Part shown: piece by piece, positions 36,201 to 47,614 of the stretch
Layout: each line of letters begins with the position of its first letter
How positions within the stretch are numbered: position 1 is the stretch's first letter
Source of the DNA: Pontederia crassipes
Taxonomy: Eukaryota; Streptophyta; Magnoliopsida; Commelinales; Pontederiaceae
Length of the DNA stretch: 64,000 nucleotides
Reading direction: 5' to 3'
Assembly (NCBI GenBank): GCA_030549335.1
Contig: CM060194.1
Span: forward strand, 75,180,077 to 75,244,076
Notes under the pieces: model-generated
Database searches by the model: none
Told to the model about the DNA's origin: nothing
The model's input: the letters and a program-made list of their open reading frames with translations, nothing else
Made by a program: the position numbers and the translations under genes

Positions 36201-39200
36201 ATATTAAAAGGAAAAGATGGAAGAAAAGGGGGGAGGCTTTTTGGAGTGGAGACATCACCAGAAAGAAGGAAGGAGAGAGCTCGAAGGCAATGAAGGCGAG
36301 ATCATCTTCGGTTATTCCAACGAGCAGGATGAACATTCATTTTAGTTTACGCCTTCGTTTCCGCACATTATCTTGCCGCATTAACTTTTCTATTAGCATG
36401 AAGTTTAAGTTCATTATGTCTAACTAATCAGCTCTAGAGGCTGAGGAATCATTCGATGGATTTAGACTCGGTTTGATGTTTATATTTGATTCGGATGATG
36501 AGCTTTCATGATGATGTGTGGTCATACAAGATTAGATAAGATTAGGAATGACCATATACGTGAACGAGTCAGAGTGGCTCTTATTAGTGAGAAAATGGTA
36601 GAGAATCGTTTGAGATGGTTTGGTCATGTTCAAAGAAGACCATTAAATGCGCCAGTAAGAAGAGTAGATCAAATAATCTGGAGTCCGATTAAAAGAGAGA
36701 GAGGGAGGCCAAGGCGGACACTTGGCGAACTAATAGAGCAAGATCTATTGGCGAATAATATACCGAAAGATTTGATTACTAATAGAGCGAAATGGCGTCG
36801 TATGATCCATGTAGCCAACCCCACCTAGTGGGATAAGGCTTTGTTGTTGTTGTTGTTGATAAGCTTTCATGATGTTTGATCTTAATGCTATTCCCGTGAA
36901 CATTGTGACAGCAAGTTCTTCATTCGATGGTTTCCTCAGAAGGGAGCATATGTCGATTAACATTATGTTGTGAGCCGATAGGTTAGCATGACTGTAGAGA
37001 AGAAGAACTGTAACTACTGTTTTCACTTCTTTATGTAGAACGAAGCGAGAGAAGATTTCTACGAACCTTCAGTTTAGTATCACTTGTTGGTGAATCGACT
37101 CGGTTCAAATACGAGAGTAGGAGAACCTAAGGTTATCTTTCATGAGAATGAAAAATACCCATTAAGTGATATCATCCGAATGTAATCTTTAAGGAAACAA
37201 TATCTATTCGCCGAAGTCTCCTTCATGAGAATGATCCCTCGCCTTTGCTTCCACATATCGATTTAGTAACGATACTTATTCCAGATTTTACCTTGCTCGA
37301 GTTCTTTTAGTTAAATATGAAAACCACAAACAAATTACAAAACCCAAAACGCAAAACGTATTCTCACTTCTTAGTCAATTATTTCTCTTAGTCGCCCCTT
37401 TTTAATTCAAGACATTTCCTTGGTAGTATTTGCGAAATATAATCTAAATTCTCTCCCTGTGGATCGACCCCAACCTATACATCAACGACGGTTGTATACT
37501 TGCAACCTGAGAAGTGTAGTTGGGATTACAAATTTTAAAACTTGTTTACATTCTGGTAAAAGGGAATCCGATCTTCACATACACGTATCTAGTATGCAAA
37601 TACCGACTATTTCCCATATCTGCACAGATTTCTCACAACACATATGAAGATGTCATTAAAGCACATGCTTATCTAGAATAGGGAATGCTAAAACTCCTTT
37701 TTTTGAGAGGGTAAAAGGATTATCAACCAAATGTTAATCATCCAGATTCATTAATAGCGAGAAAATATAAAAAAAAAAACACTACAGTCGAAAGAACAAT
37801 AGTAAGGCCGGCGGCCCTGAAGAATGGCTAGCAGTAAAACAAAGCAGACTAGAGAGCAACAACAACAACAACAAAGCCTTATCCCACTAGGTGGGGTCGG
37901 CTACATGGATCATACGACGTCATTCCACTCTATTAGTATATTTGTTGATCCATGTTCATGAGATTCGACAGGGTTTTACGCTGGCTGTCGGGGCCTAACA
38001 CAACCCTCCTCCTTTATCCGGGCTTGGGACCGGCTATAAAGCAGACTAGAGAGCATGGCAAAGAAAACATCTAGCAGAGCAGATTCCAGTCCCTCATCAA
38101 GGAGTTGATGCGGAAACTGATGTTAACAGCGCAACAGGTGTCACCCCTGAGAACCACCACATTTCTTTGCAACCAGATAGCCCACATTATTGCAAAAATC
38201 CTCACCACATCCTTTCTGGATCTAGAAGTGTCTGAGCTGGAAGGTCCTCCACCTCTACTGAAAGGCAGCCAGAAATCAGACACGGACGCTGTCACTCACA
38301 ATAGATGATATGCTGAGCCTCTCCCACACCACTCATGAGCTTCTACAACCAAAAAATAGATGCTGCAGGTTTTCCTCCTCCTGACAGATGCGACATGTCG
38401 TTGATACTCCTGTAACAAGGCCAGAGAGATATGCTGCAGTAAGGATTCTGCCTCTCCTGACCTGCCACATGAAGATCCTGATTTTTAAAGGGACACTAGC
38501 CTTCCAGATCTGGCAGCAGTCCCTCAAGAAAACATCATCCATGTTGTTCCCCTGCCCCCTTAGCGCATTATAAGTGTACCGAAAAGGAACCATCGCTACA
38601 CACTCAACAAACCTCACTCAAGAAGTCAATGTGAGTTCGAGATTGACTGAAGAGCAGCCCTCTGATCTGAGAGCGAAGAAGTAAAACAGGGCGTCCAGCA
38701 TCCCTGTCCCGAAGAACTTGGGCAGGTCCAAACATCTGCAAGAGTGGCATCCTTGTCCTGATCAATCGCAAAGATCCTAGGAAAACGCTGTGCCAGAGCC
38801 CCCAACTGATGCCAAATATCTTTCCAAAATAAGAAACTAGAACCGGAACCAATCTGTGGCCTGAAATGGGAATGATACTTGAGCAAAACCATGGAGATCC
38901 CCCTCCAGAACGTAGAAACACCATGGCAACATAAAAAACCGGAATCCCAGGTTTTTCATTCCCCATGGCAGGTGCTGATTATGTCAAAGAGCAGGCCCCC
39001 ACCTCCCCCCAGAAGTTGACAGCCCCTTTTGCAAAGCAGGGCCTCAATGAAAGTTTGAAGGTCCAATAAGCCCAGACCTCCCTCACTCTTACATCTGCAT
39101 ACGCTCTGCCAATCCACCATGTGGATGGAGCATCCATTCTCATTTGTGCCCTTCCAAAAGAAATATGTTAACCAGTGTATCAAGATTTCTCCACTAATTT

Positions 39201-41898
39201 CAACATATGGTGAATGGCTAATCATTTGGATTGCAAAATATATAAAATGCTTCATCTTCTTGTAAGTTCACAATAGGCCCGCTCATAAATTGGAAAACTA
39301 AAGTTTCTCGAAAATTTACCCTTTCCACAAGTATAAAGGAGTAAGGACCTTGAACGCAGAAGAAAAATATGTTCCACAATAGAAGAGTTGTTTCAATTCA
39401 AAAATTAAATGATGACTTATCCTTCCATCATTTTATGTCCTCTATTTCTCCTTTAAAGAGAGATGTAATTATACGCATTGACATGTATTTGGTTTCATCA
39501 ATTCCCTATGATCAACAGAGATCTAGCATAAAACAAGGGTATCCAAACCTCGAGTCAGACATTGGGGTTTCAGTCTTTCTACTTTAAGATATGTTACTCT
39601 CCAATACAACATATGCATCTTCGAAAAAAATACGACATATGCAAGTCAAGAAGCCTGATAGCCTACAAGTTCATGCAACTATATTTTGAACTTTCAAATT
39701 CTCATCCATAATAACAAGATGGGTGGTCATCTGCTAAAAGAGTTTGTAGACCAAATTACTTGATACTTAATTGTTTACTCATCAGGACAGATAAGTATTA
39801 AATCTTTGAGTCATTGACAGCTAAAAAAGTAACTCAAAGGTTTAAAACATAAATTTCTCTTCCCAATCAGAGAATTGTGTGACGGTGAAAACACAACGAT
39901 ATATGTATAGAACCAAAGTTAGAAAGGTCTATGATTGCAGTTAATAGGAAAGGACACCAGAACTTACACTGAGTCTTCAATCACTAGGCATTTTGATGGC
40001 TCAATGTTCATTCTCTTGGCAGCTTCCAGGAATCTTCAACACCAAAAGCACATACACTTAATGGTCACTAAAGTTGTAATTTATTTGCAAAAATTAAGCT
40101 AATGATATTATCATTTTCTCACATATCTGGCGATGGTTTTCCTCTGACAACCTCATCACTGCCAACAATAACAGAAAATGACTCTTTCCAGTCTAAGTTC
40201 GGGAACCAAGGTAACATAAGCCCAAGCATCAGAACAAACAACACCAAAAACTTCAAAATGGACAGTGACGGTAGAAGTTCAACTAACAAGATAATCAAGG
40301 GAATTATACCTTGATGAAAAGAAATATTTGCCTCTATATTGGATCTTGGGGAGTTGGAAGCTAAAGCCATTGGCACACACTTACTCCTTAAATGACTAAT
40401 CAGGCGATTAGCACCAGGAAGAGGTTTAATATTGCACCACCTGCATCAGAATGTATTTTAGATGGCAATCAGGGATTGGGACCAAAACACCACTTGCAGA
40501 TGACATGACCAGTAGTACCAATAATACTTGATAAAATGGTACTTGCTGAAAACCCAAGTAACAACAACAAATTAACCATCATCTGATAACATAATCATGA
40601 TAAGTTCGAACTTTGCTGTTTTTGTACACTGTGTATCCTTTTTTAGAGAAAATATGTGGTCATCCTATTTTAACAAAAATCATATGCCATGCAACATCTT
40701 AACTTCAGGAGGAATAAAACCAGAATTATGACATCCATTATTATGATCAAGCTCGTTGCATGCCACCCAAACCACAAATTATGACATCTCAGTTTGTTAT
40801 GGCCTCTATATCCATAATTGCTGTGTCCAGGATGATTTTTGTTCATGGAGGAATTATTTATGATTTTTTTTATTTGAGGGGAGGAATTATTTATGATTTA
40901 TTATTTGCAGGAACTTAAAGTGCTCAGACTGGCATAACAAAGATGGATTTGAAGGGAATTACTAGAAGTTATCCACAATAATTTTGTTCTCCTTTTATTT
41001 TTCGTTTGGGTCATATTCTAGGGCTTTGTAAATATCAACAGAAAAGGAATGACAGACACAACTGGTGACATATTGCATTACTCATGCTGTTTAATGCCCA
41101 CATTAGCCTGAGCACCTTAAAATCTCTGCCAGAATTTACTTCACTTGCACAGCTAATTCACCAACCTTCCAGAAATGAACAGCTAGTCAACAGTTTCAAA
41201 TTTCTTTGTTAAAAAGCAGAATAAAATTTCCAACGCATTTAGAAGACACTTACTAATTTGTTTTAATAAGAAAATGATTCTCAAAATTTTCAAGGAGAAT
41301 ATTGATCAAGCAGACAAGAAAAAGAATAATGTCATCCAACATTCAAGAAAAATTGAAATTAAGGGCATTAGAAATCAAATACAAAATATAAGATATGACA
41401 TAATGTACATTTATTATTAGCAGAGAGAGAACTAGGATAATGAACATGTTACAGAGATTACTGCTCCGAGAACAATGGATTAGTTTCGGCCATGAAATCT
41501 TCAGCAGTGCAAGGGAGCTCATAATCTTCCACAATTACTTTTGCAGCTTCAATAGGTGTCTTCCCTAAAATTCTGCGAGTCCTCTTGGTATCCCACTGCT
41601 TGCCATACTTGGCCATGTATACATTCAGCACTTCATTCACAATGCCATCTGCCACAACACAAGCTTTCAAGCATCGACAAGAAATATAACGTCATTTTCG
41701 TGGCAAAGTATCATTGCAGTATTAGGATGATAGAAAGTTAATTAAGCACTTTTCACATATAAATAATGATGCATGTAAGCAAAAGAAAGAACACAGATAG
41801 GAACGACAAGAAAGCGCACCTGTGTTCAGTAGTGTACCGTCCAGGTCCAGTATGACATGCGAGATCATTCGAGCCACAGGCTCGCAAGCCGCCGTCAT
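27235..41898 (-). CDS. FHY: Bifunctional FMN hydrolase / riboflavin kinase (FMN/FHY)
   Basis: Ten minus-strand exons join in frame to 391 residues: 41898-41820, 41648-41462, 40440-40310, 40192-40123, 40033-39968, 29658-29504, 29393-29298, 27784-27633, 27561-27478, 27390-27235. The N-terminal HAD phosphatase domain has motif I DLDGT (18-22), motif II Ser117 in ALASNS, Lys151 in GKPSPD and acidic motif IV IEDS (174-177); it dephosphorylates FMN. The C-terminal riboflavin kinase domain has [13 protein letters not shown], the nucleotide-binding PTAN (260-263) and EPWLLHDF (313-320, with the likely catalytic Glu); it phosphorylates riboflavin with ATP. Order and length match Arabidopsis At4g21470 (379 residues). 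Intron 5 is about 10.3 kb, inflated by retroelements, and intron 7 is 1.5 kb. All junctions keep GT/AG and phase, so the gene is probably functional. Confidence 0.92.
28060..28660 (-). mobile_element. L1-type LINE 3' fragment in FHY intron 7
   Basis: The minus strand encodes a zf-RVT-like tail ([13 protein letters not shown], near 28600) and runs into a 3' end CTTTTTCCTCTCAAAATAAAA at about 28090-28060. It is interrupted by a SINE at 28308-28448. A stretch near 28200-28220 is the reverse complement of sequence in the LINE tail at 28964-29190, so both belong to one family in opposite orientation. Confidence 0.65.
28308..28448 (-). mobile_element. Au-like SINE, copy 3, with 22-bp TSD
   Basis: Shortened SINE copy (a middle section is missing) flanked by identical 22-bp direct repeats 28286-28307 and 28449-28470 (TTGAAACATATGGCCTAGGC core). 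The tail lies on the plus-strand left side. The exact TSD shows a real retrotransposition, into the older LINE fragment. Confidence 0.9.
28964..29190 (+). mobile_element. 5'-truncated LINE insertion with 19-bp TSD in FHY intron 7
   Basis: A 227-bp plus-strand LINE tail ending GTCATCCTTTTTTCCCTC and poly(A), flanked by AAAGAATCCGAATACATTG at 28945-28963 and 29191-29209. It sits about 90 bp from exon 7 of FHY, antisense to the gene. Confidence 0.9.
29659..30381. other. FHY intron 5, part nearest exon 6
   Basis: Intronic AT-rich sequence between exon 6 and the chromovirus 5' LTR. No gene-like feature was seen. Confidence 0.5.
30382..30923 (+). repeat. 5' LTR of chromovirus
   Basis: Begins TGTCCCGGGG and ends CCCCGTGACA, with the inner TGTC/GACA inverted ends, directly before the primer-binding site. 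Confidence 0.9.
30926..30937 (+). other. Primer-binding site (initiator Met tRNA type)
   Basis: TGGTATCAGAGT differs at one base from the common TGGTATCAGAGC and lies two bases after the 5' LTR, where minus-strand DNA synthesis would be primed. Confidence 0.9.
30984..32089 (+). pseudogene. Chromovirus gag remnant
   Basis: The frame from 30984 has a coiled-coil-like Glu/Met-rich stretch and then the retrotransposon gag domain ([28 protein letters not shown]). It is cut by TAG at 31794-31796, at the position of an expected tryptophan codon. A CCHC zinc knuckle ([13 protein letters not shown], about 32046-32084) follows in another frame. Gag would form the virus-like particle; this copy cannot. 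Confidence 0.85.
32090..35411 (+). pseudogene. Chromovirus pol remnant (PR, RT, RNase H, IN, chromodomain)
   Basis: Protease has DTEAS at 32252-32266 where the catalytic motif is DTGAS, so an active-site glycine is lost. Reverse transcriptase runs to a stop at 33094 and resumes with the YLDD catalytic box at 33260-33271. RNase H pieces (33660-34060, ending ADALSRH) and an integrase core (34461-34937, DRFSKY through [12 protein letters not shown]) follow across several stops. A chromodomain ([20 protein letters not shown], about 35340-35400) closes pol, marking a chromovirus that would target heterochromatin marks. Multiple stops make it inactive. Confidence 0.88.
35470..35482 (+). other. Polypurine tract of chromovirus
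   Basis: GAGTGGGGGAGAA lies directly before the 3' LTR, where plus-strand synthesis would start. Confidence 0.85.
35483..36025 (+). repeat. 3' LTR of chromovirus
   Basis: Repeats the 5' LTR from TGTCCCGGGG to CCCGTGA near 36023. The last CA is changed (TGATGCG), so the exact end is blurred. Confidence 0.88.
36026..37600. other. Probable decayed LTR-element sequence in FHY intron 5
   Basis: The motif TCCCTGTGGATCGACCCC at 37453-37470, followed by TATACATCAACGACGG, resembles the 3' part of LTRs of Athila/Tat-type Ty3 elements. No partner LTR or coding domain was recognised. The RTE-LINE tail at 36514 is inserted here. Confidence 0.3.
36514..36861 (+). mobile_element. 5'-truncated RTE-type LINE with TSD
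   Basis: The open frame encodes the C-terminal tail of an RTE reverse transcriptase ([18 protein letters not shown], then [14 protein letters not shown]). It ends GTGGGATAAGGC and (TTG)n. The 13-bp AGCTTTCATGATG occurs at 36501-36513 and 36862-36874 as a target-site duplication. Its 3' end is the source of the tail shared by the SINE copies in this window. Confidence 0.88.
37699..39260 (-). mobile_element. L1-type LINE 3' fragment in FHY intron 5
   Basis: Minus-strand pieces encode the end of the reverse transcriptase ([20 protein letters not shown] near 39130), a zf-RVT segment ([20 protein letters not shown] near 38480) and a short C-terminal part ([17 protein letters not shown] near 38200). 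The A-tail reads as T7 on the plus strand at about 37700. Frames are broken. A SINE is nested at 37859-38037. Confidence 0.8.
37859..38037 (-). mobile_element. Au-like SINE, copy 4, with 18-bp TSD
   Basis: Flanked by identical AAAGCAGACTAGAGAGCA at 37841-37858 and 38038-38055, inserted into the LINE fragment. It stops within the GGCTAT segment, so it lacks the outermost 5' bases of the other copies. Confidence 0.9.
39261..39967. other. FHY intron 5, part nearest exon 5
   Basis: AT-rich intronic sequence without recognised elements, ending at the exon 5 donor (GTAAGT on the minus strand at 39967). Confidence 0.5.
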
Positions 41899-43891
41899 AT
41901 TCCAAGAAGTGAAAAGGCCCTGGGTATGAAGCCGAGGAAGGAGAGTTTCTGCAGAACGGGAGCATAAAAAAAAGAGAGAGAGAGATGGAAACGTCGGAGA
42001 ACAAACAACCTCGATAATCCAAGGGAAAGTAAACAAGAGAACCATTAACAACAAGGCCAACAGGAAACTATCAATTCAAACGAGAAATTCAACATGGGGA
42101 TGCGAAGAATCCAATGAATCCTACACTGAGAGTGTGATGGGGATATCTGGCAAGCAAATTGCAGGGCGTCAGAAATCTGCACTTCGAAACTAGACACGGG
42201 TTTCCTCTGTAAGACATTGAAGCAAACAGTTGGCGTTCAGATGCAAACGACGCCGCTTGCTACTGCAGGCACGAGAGAGCGCAGAGGAAGAGAAGGTGTT
42301 CTATGGTTAATTTACCTCTGCGCACGTGTTGGCGCGCGGGAAGATAAGCCGGCAGATGGTGCAGTAAGGGCGGCTGTTCGGCGCCTCTCATCCGAAGTTT
42401 GACGTCTACGACGTTGACGACGCGCATCGTCACAATGTGCCTCTGACGCGAATCTTAAAGATCATACGTTCAATGTTTTTACTTTACTAAAAACGTTGAT
42501 ATGAAAAAAAAAAAGATGAGAGTAGCAAGGTGAGGTAGCTAACACCTTAATTTTTTTCGAATTCAATTTTGATGCCTCTTATTTCATCTTATTCTCTATT
42601 TTTTATATCATCAAATTTTTATTTAACGATTAATGATTGAATCTTTTAAATAGTTTATCATAGTTGAATAAAAATTCAATGATAAAAAAATAGAGAACAA
42701 GATGAGATAGAAAACATTTTAATTTTTTTCTTATACATAAATTAACAAGTATTTTTTTATCATTTAATTAATTTAATAATTATAATTCATGATTATATTA
42801 ATTATATATTTTTAAATAAAATAATATATATTTATTTGAATAATTTGATGATAAAAATGTATCATTTAAGGTTAAATAAATTATAACAGTTGACTTTCTT
42901 ATATGAAGATCATTCTTATTGTATTAAAAAGTAAAAACTGAATTGCCAAAAAATTTGCTTATATCTTTCAACCATTTCACAAAAGAAAAATGTAACCGTT
43001 AAATATTAGACTATTTGACTGTAAATAACAGATACGATATGTCACTATTAGAGTGGTTAAGTTGGACTACATATTTCTTCTGCAAAATGATTTATCCAAA
43101 AAACACTTAAAGGTGTGAGTAACGCTGGTAAGAATGGTCGGCACAAGTCAACAATTTTGAATTTTAATATAGATTATATAGAACCATGGTCTGTACAAGT
43201 TAATAAAATTTCATGTATCCTGTCAGCACTGCCAATAAATCATCGACAATTACAAAATTTGAAGCCACTGATCTCAGAAGTGAACATAAAAAATGTTAAA
43301 TGTAGTGCAGCAAAGCCAGAAATGATTGGTACAGAAAGAAGATAAGATCTCGTACATCCAGGAGGTTTTGGCAATCATAGAAGTTTATATCAAATTTCCA
43401 GAACACTTGATGCACATGTAGACTTTTATGTGTTTATCCATCCAAGGCATAGCTACTTAAGGCAACAAAGCTTGGGAAAAACAAATTGAAAACAAAAAAA
43501 ATAGATATATGAATCCAAGAGAAGAATGAACCCCCAAACATCTTAGAAGATTACAAACTTTATAATGTCTTCTTCAAGGGAAAACCTTCTCTTATGTACA
43601 TCACCAAGACCCTAAAGGAAGAACAAAGCTAAAGAATGCCCCAAAAGAGAAAAAAAGAACACCTGCACTGATACCTACACCTTTCACCTTGAATCCAATC
43701 TCCCCATCATTATTCATATACAACTTATATGTCCCACTCTCCTATGCACCCCCCAAGGTTGGTAGATCTTTCACCAGTATGCAATATCCAATCGCCACCA
43801 TGAAACAATAAAAAGGTTGGGTACAAAATCAAAATACTAAAAAGAATTATTCTTTCCTTCCACTGTTTCTTCGAGGAATTTCATGACTCGG
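41899..43891. other. FHY upstream region and spacer to the E3 ligase gene
   Basis: The part up to about 42420 is GC-richer, carries a GA tract (41973-41986) and should hold the FHY promoter and 5' UTR. From 42480 it turns very AT-rich and holds a small inverted repeat. The 3' flank of the E3 gene begins after about 43560. Confidence 0.45.
42567..42722. repeat. MITE-like imperfect hairpin
   Basis: The segment TTATTTCATCTTATTCTCTA (from about 42578) pairs with the complement of TAGAGAACAAGATGAGATAG (42690-42709), giving arms of about 60 bp around a 35-bp loop. No target-site duplication is certain. Confidence 0.5.
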
Positions 43892-46800
43892 TTACCGTGG
43901 ATGTCGCCGTGCTGGGAAGGACCTAGAAGGCGCAATGGGAGGGGCAGTACCTCTGGATGCAGGGTAAAATGTCTGAGAACGTTGTAGCATGTCAGTCATG
44001 GAAGGTGTCTGATAGGCATGCAAAAGGGTAGTACTGTCTGTTGAGTCCCCACGAGCTGTTGCCCTTTGCCATGAATGGGAGCTCAGCCCGGATAGCACAT
44101 AAGCACGTCCAGACACTTCATAAGTCTGCCGGTTAGCCATCCTTTCCTGCATCTCTCTCAGCTCTGCATCAAGAGCCACACAAAGTCGATCACCAGATCG
44201 TGCTGCAAGGGAATCCGACAGTTTCTTACGGCACTCTTCAAGTATTGCAACAGCCTCCGACAGCGCACCTCGGTCAGCCGCAGTCTTAGCCTCTGAAATT
44301 GCTTCTGCAACCTGGACCCGGTTCCTCTCGCGGTCAACCTCAATTGAAGGAGATATAGTTGAGACAAACTCTGGTCTCTGAATCCTCACTTCCATGGGGT
44401 CCAAAGTAACAGATTCTTTGGAGACTGGGTCTGTATAAGCACAGCCAACCTTAAGCAACACAGTGTCCTTGACGGCTTGTGGGACATTAATAGAAATCAA
44501 AAAATCCCTCTCTTCATCAGCATAAAGGTTGCCCACATGAATAGATCCAGTTCGTGCATTATCTAACACCCTATTAGTATAGCTTCCTGATTTGATTGTT
44601 GATATACGGACAGCAGGGTGCACAGATTCCACACAAACCTGCAACTCTTGAACAACTACACTGAGGAGTCCACCAATGCACTGTGCAAAAGCATCTTGAA
44701 TTACTACTTCAGATTCAATGAAAGAAAAGGTCCCACCAGAGAGTTCAGAGATGGCATGCATGGCAGCCGAGTCATGGTCTGCACCAAAACCAAAAGTATG
44801 GACTGGGAACTGATAAGTTGCAGACGTATGGATAGAGGATGGAACTAATAACTTGTAATCCGGTGGTGAACGTTGATTTCCGTTGACATTAGATGACAGA
44901 GTGTATGTGTCTTGTCCATCAGATAGAAGTATGATGCTACAGACTGAATTCTTCAGCTTTCGTTCTTCAATCACCCTGGCACCCTTGCGAAGGCCTTCAG
45001 CAATGTTAGTACCACCACTGGATACTAGCGAGTTAACAGCTTGTAGCGCCTGTTGTCGTCCAGCTTCAGACATGCGGCGAAGGTGAAAAAGCCTGCGTGC
45101 AGTTGAAGAAAAAGCAATAACTGAAAGCCGATCGGATGGACCAAGGTTTTGTATAACAAAACCCATTGCACGCTTGAGAAGTGCCAGTTTTGTGCCAGCC
45201 ATGCTCCCGCTGATGTCCAGCACAGTTACCAGGTCAATAGGGGCACGAGAATTTTGTGGGACTGCAGAGCTTCCACTAAGATTACTATTAGGACTATGCT
45301 TCAACGTGCTACTGTGAGGGGCCTTCAGATGAATCAGCACTGAGAAGTTATCCAGGAAGGCTGACTGTGGGACAGCTGCAAACTCTGGATATGTCTGTAT
45401 CTCTGCTGTATGAGCACACCCATGTTGAAAGCCTGTGGCCCTTTCAGATAACATATCAACAGGTTCATCATCATCAAAAGTGCTAGGTTCTGCGGCATGG
45501 AAATATGATGTAAGCTGGTGCTGCTGTCGAGCTGAATTAGAACGGGGGGGAGGACGACGGAGAACAGTCATATGACCATCATCTTGTGGCAAGTTGATTG
45601 GGTTTACTCTAGCTCTTCCATGGGGTAACTCAGAGGACAGACGACCTTGGAATGGTATCTCTTTCCATTTAGCTCTGCAAACTGGGCAGATAATATTCCC
45701 AAACTTCACATTCGAGGTAATGCAATTGAAGTGGAATGTGTGAGAGCATTCTGCAGTGAAGAGGGCATGACCATGCCCTGCCTTCATGGCACCAAGACAT
45801 ATAGCACATGTTTTCTGGAGAAGATAGACAATTGTGATTAAACTTAACTCATAACCAAAAGCTTAGCACAGAAATGACACTAGGCTTTAGCAGAACCAAA
45901 ATAAACAAAGAGTATCAAGTCCAATATGATTCTGCTGATCTAAAATATCATGGTATCAGAAATATGCACGAAAATATTTACAAACAAAGCTTCATCCCAG
46001 ACTATATTTCAAAGTTTCATGCCAGAAGAATGATCCTCTGATGTTTCCCAAGAAATGGCATTATGAACTCAAATCAACTCCACAGAAGAACCACAAAAGA
46101 AAAACATTGTAGAGTCAGGGATTTGAAATGAAATATGAAAAATAAATCGGACATCAATAACCAAATTAAGGATGCATAGAAATAGCATTGATTCCAAGGC
46201 TAGGAGAATAGTGGAAAACAGGCTAGGTACAAGGTCATAACTTTTTACATGAGTACAATAAATCTTCCAAAGATTAGAGATTTCCATCACCTTAAACAAC
46301 GGTAGTCATAATAATTTAATTTTTGAATCAATCAACAGATTCTGTTGAATCTGAGAAACTGTTAAGGTAGTGAATCAAATTGGAAAAAAAACCACTTCAT
46401 TTAATCAAATTTGGTTTTTTTTTCAAAAGATTGGGTTCAGGCCACACAATTGCAACACAGCTATGCGTTTTAGAACAGTCACCCTACAGTTCTCAAATAG
46501 CATAATCACATGTTCCCATGATCCTCCGGTTTTTGTATAGCTTAATGAAACATTCGTGACAACACAGCATCACATGCATACACAATGTAAATAAAAATCA
46601 TTTTACAAGCCCACATATTTGACTAATGCCCTGATTTTAATACTAGTAGTTTTGTCTGATTACATGCTGTAACTAGATGACAAAGCAAACGGTACATTAA
46701 ATCCTCGTTTTAATCATATTTGCAATTAATTATTTGCAGGGGTCAACGAACAGGAAGAACAGACAAATATGGGAAAACATTAATTGATGTGGACAAGAAA

Positions 46801-47614
46801 ATCCATAATAAGTTACTTCTTGCGATAAAATTACTTGGAAGTTTGTCTATGAAATCACCAAACATGCATTTTAGAAAAAGAAGAAACAAAAAAGGATCAT
46901 TTTCATGACTTGATATGAAATACTGGTGTTTATGACAAAAGGAAGCAGCTTCTTATACGCCAGATGATTTTTGTATGCATCAGAAGATAAGATGAGAAAT
47001 TCTACTCCCTTTGTATGAGTAAACTGTTAAAAGGGAAGTATAGAGAGATATTTTGCATAAGAAATCACGATTAAAGAAAAGAACAGCAACCAAAAGAAGA
47101 CAAGTGTATATGAATAAACACATTTGACGAGCAAAGTATATTAGGGATAAGAGAACGGATGCTTAGCGGCATTTCTTTCAGAAAAAAATAGTGCTCAAAG
47201 GTAAGATGTAAAGAAAGAAGTTTCTTTTATCCCGCCAACAGGAAAGGATATAAGAAAAAAAAATAAAAATCATGCGAGAAGAATGAGATCCACGAATTAG
47301 ACGTTATAACAAAAAGAAGAGGCAACAAAAGGTTGAACCTTGGACGATCTGCTTCCAGATTTCGAAAGCCGGAGACCACCAGAGGTTGGGATGGGCGTGG
47401 TGGGCATCAGCACGCGGTACTCAGACGACGTGGCCGAACCCGCCGGAGAGGCAGCCGCCGCCGCTGGGTCAGAAGCAGCGTCCGAGACCCTCCGGCTGGC
47501 GGCGGAAGTCCCGAAACGCAAGCTGCCGCCGGGTTCGACGTCGTCGTCTTGAGGGATGTAGACGCACAGGTTCAGACCCAGCGTCCGCTTCGCCTTCCTC
47601 CACGTACTCCCCAT
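43892..47614 (-). CDS. WAVH1-like: RING-H2 / VWA E3 ubiquitin ligase, WAV3/WAVH/EDA40 family
   Basis: Two minus-strand exons, 47614-47339 and 45814-43892, join in phase 0 to 732 residues. The N-terminus MGSTWRKAKRTLGLNLCVYI and the Ser-rich end of exon 1 match the EDA40/WAVH1 branch. Exon 2 opens with a C3H2C3 RING (C95, C98, C115, H117, H120, C123, C135, C138). A von Willebrand A domain (about 285-470) has the MIDAS motif DISGS at 292-296. A long C-terminal region ends near TAPPIAPSRSFPARRHPR. In this family the RING works with an E2 to ubiquitinate proteins, and WAV3 members act in root gravitropism and growth. The single 1.5-kb intron separates the leader exon from the RING. Family is sure; the exact member is not. 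Confidence 0.92.

Noticed and set aside
43115..43345. 76-residue plus-strand open frame
   Set aside because: No recognisable domain, no splice partners, and it lies in an AT-rich spacer.
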